From Actinophytocola xanthii (GTDB taxonomy: Bacteria; Actinomycetota; Actinomycetes; Mycobacteriales; Pseudonocardiaceae), in NCBI RefSeq assembly GCF_001921205.1, contig NZ_MSIE01000001.1, positions 62,001-126,000 on the forward strand: a stretch of DNA of 64,000 bases, given 5' to 3'. Positions 58,129 through 64,000 of this stretch are shown here, piece after piece. Numbering within the stretch: the stretch's first letter is position 1; each line of letters starts with the position of its first letter. The translations under genes were made by a program, and so were the position numbers. Under the pieces are notes generated by a model, which saw only the letters and a program-made list of their open reading frames with translations, did not search any database and had not been told where the DNA came from.

Positions 58129-61100
58129 TCAGACGTTGCGTCGGTACTGGCCACCGACCTCGAAGAAGGCCTCGGTGATCTGGCCCAACGTGCACACCCT
58201 AGCCGCGTCCATGAGCACGCCGAACACGTTCGAGCCGTCGGCGGCCGCCGCCCGCAGCCGGGCCAGCGCCTCCCTGGCCTCCTCGCCGTGCTGACGGCGG
58301 TAGGTCCGGGTGCGCTCGACCTGCGAGCGCTTCTCCTCCTCGGTGGCCCTGGCCAGCTCGATGGTGGGGTGCTCCTCGGCCTCGCCCCGGCTCGGCAGGA
58401 ACGTGTTGACCCCGATCAGCGGCAGCGAGCCGTCGTGCTTGCGCTGCTCGTAGAGCATCGACTCGTCCTGGATGCGACCGCGCTGGTACCCGGTCTCCAT
58501 GGCGCCGAGCACCCCGCCGCGCTCGGAGAGCCGCTCGAACTCGGCCAGCACCGCCTCCTCGACGAGGTCGGTCAGCTCGTCGACGATGAACGAGCCCTGC
58601 AGTGGGTTCTCGTTCTTGGACAGGCCCCACTCCCGGTTGATGATCAGCTGGATGGCCAGCGCACGGCGCACCGAGCTCTCGGTCGGGGTGGTGACCGCCT
58701 CGTCGAACGCGTTGGTGTGCAGGGAGTTGCAGTTGTCGTAGAGCGCGCACAGGGCCTGCAGCGTCGTGCGGATGTCGTTGAAGTGCATCTCCTGCGCGTG
58801 CAGCGAACGCCCCGAGGTCTGCACGTGGTACTTGAACTTCTGCGACCGCTCGTTGGCGCCGTAGCGCTCGCGCATCGCGACCGCCCAGATCCGCCGCGCG
58901 ACCCGGCCGATCACGGTGTACTCGGCGTCGAGCCCGTTGGAGAAGAAGAACGACAGGTTCGGCGCGAAGTCATCCACGGCCATCCCCCTGGCCAGATAGG
59001 ACTCGACGTAGGTGAACCCGTTGGCCAGCGTGAAGGCCAGCTGGGTGATGGGGTTCGCGCCGGCCTCGGCGATGTGGTAGCCGGAGATCGAGACCGAGTA
59101 GAAGTTGCGCACCCGGTTGGCGATGAACCACTCCTGGATGTCGGCCATCATCCGCAGGCTGAACTCGGTGGAGAAGATGCAGGTGTTCTGCCCCTGGTCC
59201 TCCTTGAGGATGTCCGCCTGGACGGTGCCGCGGACGTTGGCCAGCGCCCACGCCGCGAGCTCCTCCCGCTCGGCCTCGGAGGGCTGGCGGCCGTGCTCGG
59301 CGACGAACCTGTCGACGGTCTGGTCGATGGCCGTGTTGAGGAAGAAGGCGAGGATCGTCGGCGCCGGGCCGTTGATCGTCATGGAGACCGATGTGGACGG
59401 TGCGGTGAGGTCGAACCCGTCGTAGAGCGCCTTCATGTCCTCCAGCGTGGCAATCGAGACCCCGGAGGTGCCGATCTTGCCGTAGACGTCGGGCGGGGTG
59501 TCCGGGTCGTTCCCGTACAGCGTCACGGAGTCGAACGCGGTGGAGAGCCTGGTCGCCTCGGATCCCTCGGACAGGTAACGGAAACGCCGGTTCGTGCGGA
59601 ACGCGTCGCCCTCGCCGGCGAACATCCGGGCCGGTTCCTCGCCGTCCCGCTTGAACGGGAACACCCCGGCGGTGAACGGGAAGTAGCCCGGCAGGTTCTC
59701 CTTGCGCAGGAAGCGGAGCAGCGACCCGTCGTCGTCGTAGCGGGGCAGCGCGACCCGCGGCACCCGACTGCCGGAGAGCGTCTCCCGCCACAGGGCGGTG
59801 CGCACCTCGTGGTCGCGCACGCGCACCACGAGCTCCTCACCCGCGTAGTCCTCGGCCAGCGACCGGTACCGGTCGAGCAGGTCGCGGGAGTCCCGGTCCA
59901 CGCGCCGCTGCGCCTCGGTGACCAGGGCGTCGAGGTCGGTAGTGGACGAACCGGCGGCGGCGAGCTCGCCGCGCGCCGTGGTGAGCGCGCTGTGCCGGCG
60001 GACCGCGGCCACCTGCTCGTCGGTCTCCCGGTGGTAGGCGCGCACGGTCTCGGCGATCTCGGCGAGGTAGCGCGCCCGCTTCGGCGGCACGACCGTCGCG
60101 GCCCGCGTCGAGGTCCGGCTCGCCACCGGCGCCAGGACCGGCTCGGCGACCGGGAGGCCCTCCTCGGCGAGCAGGTCCCGCACGTGGTGGTAGAGCGCGG
60201 TCACCCCGTCGTCGTTGAACGTGGCCGCGCTCGTGCCGAAGACCGGCATGTCCGCCCACGAGGCGCCGAAGGCCTCGCGGTTGCGCAGCAGCTGCCTGGC
60301 GACGTCCCGGCGGGCGTCCTCCGCGCCGCGCCGCTCGAATTTGTTGATCGCCACGACGTCGGCGAAGTCGAGCATGTCGATCTTCTCGAGCTGCGAGGCG
60401 GCCCCGAACTCCGGCGTCATCACGTAGAGCGAGACGTCCACGAACGGCACGATCGCCGCGTCGCCCTGACCGATCCCCGGGGTCTCCACGATGACCAGGT
60501 CGTTGCCGGCGGCCTTGGCCGCGGCGATCGCGTCCGCGAGCCCTGCCGGCACCTCGCTGCCGGCGCCGCGGGTGGCCATCGAGCGGAAGTAGACCTGGCC
60601 GCCCTCCAGCGAGTTCATCCTGATCCGGTCGCCGAGCAGCGCACCGCCGCCGCGCCGGCGGGTGGGGTCGACGGCGATGACGGCGATCCGCAGCTTGTCC
60701 TGCTGGTCCAGGCGGAACCGCCGGACCAGCTCGTCGGTGAGGGAGGACTTCCCGGACCCGCCGGTGCCGGTGATGCCCAGCACGGGGACGGTCCGCCGCC
60801 CGGCCGCCTGCCGGACCGCGGCCAGCGTCGGCTCGGCCAGCCGGCCGGCCTCGATCCTGGTGAGCACCCTGGCGAGCGCGTCCTGGTGTCCGCTGAGCAG
60901 CGCGTCCACCGAGGGCTCCGGCCGGGCGGCGAGGTCGGTGTCGCATGCCTCGACCATCGTGTTGATCATGCGGGCGAGCCCCAGCTCCTGGCCGTCCTGG
61001 GGCGAGAAGATCCGGGCCACGCCGCGGGAGTGCAGCAGCTCGATCTCGGCCGGCACGATCACCCCGCCCCCGCCGCCGAACACCTTGACGTGACCGGCGC

Positions 61101-61371
61101 CGCGCTCGGCGAGCAGCTCGACCAGGTAGGTGAAGTACTCCACGTGGCCGCCCTGGTAGGCGCTGATCGCCACCCCCTGGACATCCTCCTGGATCGCCGC
61201 GTGGACGACCTCGCGGACCGAGCGGTTGTGGCCGAGGTGGATGACCTCGGCGCCCTGTGCCTGCAGGATGCGCCGCATGATGTTGATCGCCGCGTCGTGC
61301 CCGTCGAACAGGCTCGCGGCGGTGACGAATCGAACCGGGTTCTCCGGGCGGTGCAACGTCGCGGTGCTCAT
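58129..61371 (-). CDS. icmF: Fused isobutyryl-CoA mutase IcmF
   Basis: A 1080-residue B12-dependent mutase that interconverts isobutyryl-CoA and n-butyryl-CoA, with its own G-protein chaperone inserted. The N-terminal B12-binding domain has ASLFDGHDAAIN (His25 as cobalt ligand). The GTPase module begins with GITGTGGSGKSS (about residue 200), and the C-terminal catalytic barrel runs from about residue 530. This domain order (B12, MeaB-like G domain, mutase) defines IcmF and rules out methylmalonyl-CoA mutase. ATG at 61371 gives a natural start. It heads the operon with 3-hydroxybutyryl-CoA dehydrogenase and MpaB-type genes; valine and branched fatty-acid breakdown are the likely settings. Confidence 0.96.
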   Translation of the reverse strand: MSTATLHRPENPVRFVTAASLFDGHDAAINIMRRILQAQGAEVIHLGHNRSVREVVHAAIQEDVQGVAISAYQGGHVEYFTYLVELLAERGAGHVKVFGGGGGVIVPAEIELLHSRGVARIFSPQDGQELGLARMINTMVEACDTDLAARPEPSVDALLSGHQDALARVLTRIEAGRLAEPTLAAVRQAAGRRTVPVLGITGTGGSGKSSLTDELVRRFRLDQQDKLRIAVIAVDPTRRRGGGALLGDRIRMNSLEGGQVYFRSMATRGAGSEVPAGLADAIAAAKAAGNDLVIVETPGIGQGDAAIVPFVDVSLYVMTPEFGAASQLEKIDMLDFADVVAINKFERRGAEDARRDVARQLLRNREAFGASWADMPVFGTSAATFNDDGVTALYHHVRDLLAEEGLPVAEPVLAPVASRTSTRAATVVPPKRARYLAEIAETVRAYHRETDEQVAAVRRHSALTTARGELAAAGSSTTDLDALVTEAQRRVDRDSRDLLDRYRSLAEDYAGEELVVRVRDHEVRTALWRETLSGSRVPRVALPRYDDDGSLLRFLRKENLPGYFPFTAGVFPFKRDGEEPARMFAGEGDAFRTNRRFRYLSEGSEATRLSTAFDSVTLYGNDPDTPPDVYGKIGTSGVSIATLEDMKALYDGFDLTAPSTSVSMTINGPAPTILAFFLNTAIDQTVDRFVAEHGRQPSEAEREELAAWALANVRGTVQADILKEDQGQNTCIFSTEFSLRMMADIQEWFIANRVRNFYSVSISGYHIAEAGANPITQLAFTLANGFTYVESYLARGMAVDDFAPNLSFFFSNGLDAEYTVIGRVARRIWAVAMRERYGANERSQKFKYHVQTSGRSLHAQEMHFNDIRTTLQALCALYDNCNSLHTNAFDEAVTTPTESSVRRALAIQLIINREWGLSKNENPLQGSFIVDELTDLVEEAVLAEFERLSERGGVLGAMETGYQRGRIQDESMLYEQRKHDGSLPLIGVNTFLPSRGEAEEHPTIELARATEEEKRSQVERTRTYRRQHGEEAREALARLRAAAADGSNVFGVLMDAARVCTLGQITEAFFEVGGQYRRNV

Positions 61372-61458
61372 ACAAATAGTTTGATGTCCTACATTCGTAC
61401 CTGCAACCAATGTGGCCCAGGTCTCCGGCGCGGCACCCGCCTTTGCGATGATGGCGCG

Positions 61459-61851
61459 GTGATCCCGGAGCCGGTTCGCCGGATGCTCGACGACGACCTG
61501 GCGTCCCGCTCGCTCGGGATGGCCCTGGTCGACGCGGGCCCGGGCTTCGCCGTGGTCGGGATGACCATCACCGAGACGATGGTCAACGGCCACGCGATCG
61601 CCCACGGCGGCTTCGTCTTCCTGCTCGCGGACACGGCGTTCGCCTGCGCGTGCAACAGCCACGGCCCGGTGACCGTGGCCGCCGGCGCCGACATCACGTT
61701 CGTGGCTCCGGCGCGGCTGGGCGACCGGCTCGAGGCGCGGGCGCAGGAACGGGTCAGCTACGGCCGCAGCGGCATCTACGACGTGACGGTGCGCCGGGGC
61801 GAGGAGGTCGTCGCCGAGTTCCGGGGCCGCAGCCGCGTCCTGCGCGACTGA
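61459..61851 (+). CDS. PaaI-like hot-dog thioesterase
   Basis: A 130-residue hot-dog protein with the PaaI signature MVNGHAIAHGGFVFLLADTA. The pattern HGG followed by D matches acyl-CoA thioesterases of the phenylacetate pathway (hydroxyphenylacetyl-CoA thioesterase). The other phenylacetate genes are not in the window, so the natural substrate is open. GTG at 61459 is six bases after GATGAT, a possible leaderless start. It is divergent from icmF. Confidence 0.86.
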   Translation: MIPEPVRRMLDDDLASRSLGMALVDAGPGFAVVGMTITETMVNGHAIAHGGFVFLLADTAFACACNSHGPVTVAAGADITFVAPARLGDRLEARAQERVSYGRSGIYDVTVRRGEEVVAEFRGRSRVLRD

Positions 61852-61878
61852 GGCGGCGACCAGCCGACCACTGGGCGG

Positions 61879-62469
61879 CTACTGGAGCGCCAGGAACACC
61901 GCGCCGCCGACGACGGGGCCGAGCAGGGCACCGGCCACCACCTGCGCGACGGTGTGGTCGCGTACCACGACCCGGGACCAGCAGACCAGGGCGACCAGCG
62001 GCACCAGCAGCAGCATCCAGGGCCCGCAGAGCAGGGTGACCAGGGCCGCCGCTCCCCCGGCGACGGAGGCGTGTACGGACACCTTCCACCAGCGGGTGAT
62101 CACCAGGCAGGCGACCAGCGTGCCGATCATCGCCCAGGCCAGCGCCACCAGCGCGCCCGGAGCGTCGCCGAGCAGCATCACCGCCATCCCGGCCAGGGCC
62201 GACACCAGGCACATCACCAGCGGCAGGGTCCGGTGCTCGCGGTCGCGCACCCAGTGCCCGTCCCACCGGCCCCGGCGCGCGCCGAGGACGAGGAACGCCA
62301 TCGGCAGCACGCCGTAGAACACCGCCAGCAGCAGCGCCCAGCCCAGCGTCGCGGCGACGTCGTAGTCGGTGGCCTGCCAGGACACCGACAGCAGCAGCAC
62401 GACGACCACGACGGCGGGTGACAGCACCTCGGTCACGATCCTGGCCGCCCGAAGGCCGATAGGGTCCAT
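61879..62469 (-). CDS. PAP2-like membrane protein
   Basis: A 196-residue membrane protein with about six helices. VSVHASVAG and SRVVVRDHTVAQVVAGALLG resemble the second and third motifs of PAP2 lipid phosphatases (S-x-H region and SR-x5-H-x5-G). The Lys/Arg motif of the first domain is less clear. Dephosphorylation of a lipid phosphate is likely but not certain. The start ATG is 30 bases from the divergent bcp gene. Confidence 0.72.
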   Translation of the reverse strand: MDPIGLRAARIVTEVLSPAVVVVVLLLSVSWQATDYDVAATLGWALLLAVFYGVLPMAFLVLGARRGRWDGHWVRDREHRTLPLVMCLVSALAGMAVMLLGDAPGALVALAWAMIGTLVACLVITRWWKVSVHASVAGGAAALVTLLCGPWMLLLVPLVALVCWSRVVVRDHTVAQVVAGALLGPVVGGAVFLALQ

Positions 62470-62499
62470 GGCGGAGGATTCTTCCAGCCGAGGAGGGCC

Positions 62500-62949
62500 A
62501 TGAAAGCCGGCGACCCCGCACCCGAGTTCGAGCTGCCGGACGAGACCGGCAGCCCCCGCACGCTCACCGGCCTGCTCGCCGACGGACCGCTGGTGCTGTT
62601 CTTCTACCCGGCGGCGATGACCAAGGGCTGCACGGTGGAGAGCTGCCACTTCCGTGACCTCGCCGCCGAGTTCGCCGCGGTCGGCGCGACCCGGGTGGGC
62701 ATCAGCCCGGACGCGGTCGACAAGCAGCAGGCCTTCAGCGAGAAGCACTCGTTCGACTTCCCGCTGCTCTCCGACCCCGACGGCGCGGTCGCCACCCGCT
62801 ACGGCGTGCGGCGCAGCTTCGGTCCGCTGCTCACCAAGCGGCAGACGTTCGTCATCGACACCGACCGCACGGTGCTCGAGGTCATCCGCAGCGAGCTCCG
62901 GATGGCCGTGCACGCCGACCGCGCGCTGGAGGTCCTCAGGGGACGGTGA
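62500..62949 (+). CDS. bcp: Bcp-type peroxiredoxin
   Basis: A 149-residue thioredoxin-fold peroxidase. The peroxidatic Cys44 and resolving Cys49 lie in MTKGCTVESCHFRD, the PxxxTxxCxxExC pattern of atypical 2-Cys Bcp enzymes. It reduces hydroperoxides using thioredoxin. GAGGAGGG precedes the ATG. The end overlaps the convergent LCP gene by 14 bases. Confidence 0.93.
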   Translation: MKAGDPAPEFELPDETGSPRTLTGLLADGPLVLFFYPAAMTKGCTVESCHFRDLAAEFAAVGATRVGISPDAVDKQQAFSEKHSFDFPLLSDPDGAVATRYGVRRSFGPLLTKRQTFVIDTDRTVLEVIRSELRMAVHADRALEVLRGR

Positions 62950-64000
62950 CGATCGTGTCCTCGGGGACCGGCTGGTCGGTGCGCAGGGCCTCGAACATGC
63001 GGCTCGCCTTGTCCTCGTCCCACACAACGACCGACCCCACGTCCGTGCGCTCGGAGCCCCCGAGCGGCACCGTCGTCGAGAGCGTGCTCCCGTCGCTCGC
63101 GCCGCCGATCGCGAACGCGAGGCTGGGCAGGTGGTGCAGGTGGTCGCCCTCGTCGACGGTCACCGCGTCCGGGGCGTTGGCCAGCACCGGCACCAGCTTG
63201 AACGGGTTGAGGATGGTCCCGGGGCTGGCGATCTTGTCGGTCAGCGCGCCGACGAACTCCCGCTGGTGCACCACCCGGTCCAGGTCGGCGCGCGGGGTGG
63301 CCCGGGTGCGGACGTAGCCGAGCGCCTGGGCGCCGTTGAGCTCCTGGCACCCGGCCTTGAGGTTGATCCCGGCGAGCGGGTCGTTGATCGGCTCCTTGAT
63401 GCACATGTCCACGCCGCCGACCGCGTCGACCACGTCGGCGAAGCCACCGAGGCCGACCTCGACGTAGTGGTCCAGCCGCAGGCCGGTGTTGACCTCGACG
63501 GTCCGTGCGAGCAGCGCCGGGCCGCCGAACGCGTAGGCGGCGTTGAGCTTGTTGCGGCCCCGGTCGGGGATCTCGACGTAGGAGTCGCGCAGCAGGCTGA
63601 CCAGGGTGGGCTTGGTGTCGTTGTCCGGGATGTGCAGCAGCATCATGGTGTCGGTGCGCTTGCCGGCCGCGTCGCCGGTGGCCAGCTCGCCCTTCTGCTC
63701 GTCGGAGAGGTCCTCCCGGCTGTCCGAGCCGACGATCAGCCAGTTCGTGCCCTCGGCCTCGGCCGGCCGGCCGGGGTAGTCCGCGAGCGCGGCCACCCGG
63801 TTGAGCGACAGGTCCAGCCACAGCCAGACCCCGCCCAGCGCGACGACCAGCACGATGAAGAAGATCAGCAGCTTGCGTCCGAAGCGGCGCGGGCGGGGCG
63901 GCCGAGGTGCCCGGGGCGGCGGGCCGTAGCCCTCCGGCGGCTGCCCGTCGAACCCCCGGTGGTCGCGCTGGTCCCGGCCGGGAGGCGGACCCGCGGGGCG
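62936..64000 (-). CDS. LytR-CpsA-Psr (LCP) family cell-wall ligase, 5' part outside the window
   Basis: The C-terminal 354 codons are visible and the frame is open to the window edge. The upstream part reads as a Pro/Arg/Gly-rich cytoplasmic tail leading into PRRFGRKLLIFFIVLVVALGG, the single membrane helix. The LCP domain follows: NWLIVGSDSREDL, RTDTMMLLHI, SLLRDSYVEIPDRGRNKLNAAYAFGG, GGVDMCI, and LGYVRTRATPRADLDRVVHQREF. Conserved Asp and Arg residues for polyprenyl-phosphate binding are in place. LCP enzymes attach arabinogalactan-type glycopolymers to peptidoglycan. Confidence 0.92.
   Translation of the reverse strand, partial: RPAGPPPGRDQRDHRGFDGQPPEGYGPPPRAPRPPRPRRFGRKLLIFFIVLVVALGGVWLWLDLSLNRVAALADYPGRPAEAEGTNWLIVGSDSREDLSDEQKGELATGDAAGKRTDTMMLLHIPDNDTKPTLVSLLRDSYVEIPDRGRNKLNAAYAFGGPALLARTVEVNTGLRLDHYVEVGLGGFADVVDAVGGVDMCIKEPINDPLAGINLKAGCQELNGAQALGYVRTRATPRADLDRVVHQREFVGALTDKIASPGTILNPFKLVPVLANAPDAVTVDEGDHLHHLPSLAFAIGGASDGSTLSTTVPLGGSERTDVGSVVVWDEDKASRMFEALRTDQPVPEDTIVTVP

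Noticed and set aside
58288-61851. 1187-codon open frame on the + strand opposite icmF
   Set aside because: It is a shadow of icmF: GC-rich third positions remove stops on the other strand. Only its last part, from 61459, is a real gene (PaaI-like).

Overview
The window is very GC-rich chromosomal DNA from an actinomycete, most likely a member of the Pseudonocardiaceae or a close relative. The gene families that support this are fbiC (coenzyme F420 synthesis), an S-(hydroxymethyl)mycothiol dehydrogenase, a Rip1-type site-2 protease, a PptH-type phosphopantetheinyl hydrolase, icmF, a CsoR-family regulator and an LCP cell-wall ligase. I see no rRNA, tRNA, CRISPR array, prophage or full-length insertion sequence. 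About 58 genes fill almost all of the sequence and many overlap by 1 to 20 bases. The genus assignment is inference; the families are read directly.

Layout, left to right. 1-2.7 kb: the 3' end of recQ with a terminator, a small membrane protein, a 24-codon ORF and a Rip1-like protease. 2.7-9.2 kb: a secreted isoaspartyl peptidase, a LysR regulator, an oxalate/formate-type MFS carrier with its 42-residue partner, an SMR efflux pump with its TetR gene and a 28-bp palindrome, and a talarate/galactarate-dehydratase-like enolase that has lost the KxK lysines. 8.6-12.9 kb: a run of redox and repair genes (type II NADH dehydrogenase, PfpI/DJ-1 protein, F420-dependent oxidoreductase, GNAT), with an AlkB-like dioxygenase on the other strand. 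13-21.2 kb: CsoR with its box, gamma-glutamyltransferase, an aldehyde dehydrogenase and MocR regulator separated by 12-bp tandem repeats, an MFS carrier and a BCCT carrier. 21.2-28.7 kb: a NACHT NTPase with a membrane domain, an NlpC/P60 hydrolase, pptH and a 964-residue PcfJ-like protein.

28.7-45.8 kb: an ABC exporter operon ending in a thiolase, divergent from a two-component system; a PP2C phosphatase overlapping a Ski2-like helicase; a phosphoribosyltransferase/hydrolase fusion; divergent nudC and an XdhC-domain gene; and a five-gene acyl-CoA oxidation operon (SDR, MaoC, two acyl-CoA dehydrogenases, TetR) behind a 28-bp operator. 45.8-54.7 kb: a secreted Asp-box protein, a lipoprotein, an ArsR/AHSA1 pair, mscR with a metallo-hydrolase, a VOC protein, fbiC, a small Cys-rich protein and a CGNR zinc-finger protein. 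54.8-64 kb: a membrane protein, TetR, an icmF / 3-hydroxyacyl-CoA dehydrogenase / MpaB-type operon, a PaaI-like thioesterase, a PAP2-like protein, a Bcp peroxiredoxin and the 3' part of an LCP protein.

The most unusual signal is a dispersed repeat of 166-167 bp. Three nearly identical copies (24766-24932, 47022-47187, 53830-53995) have terminal inverted repeats flanked by TA, and a lone 12-bp end lies at 25773-25784. The subterminal arms differ between copies but stay self-complementary. The element ends supply the TAG stop codons of three neighbouring genes. One full copy and the lone end bracket pptH, which here is not next to pptT. A second recurring signal is a TAnnnT hexamer 6-7 bases before a start codon with no Shine-Dalgarno sequence, which suggests many leaderless mRNAs. 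Metabolically the window combines branched and short-chain acyl-CoA breakdown (icmF, dehydrogenases, MaoC, thiolase) with actinobacterial redox cofactors (F420, mycothiol) and several small-molecule carriers paired with their own regulators.
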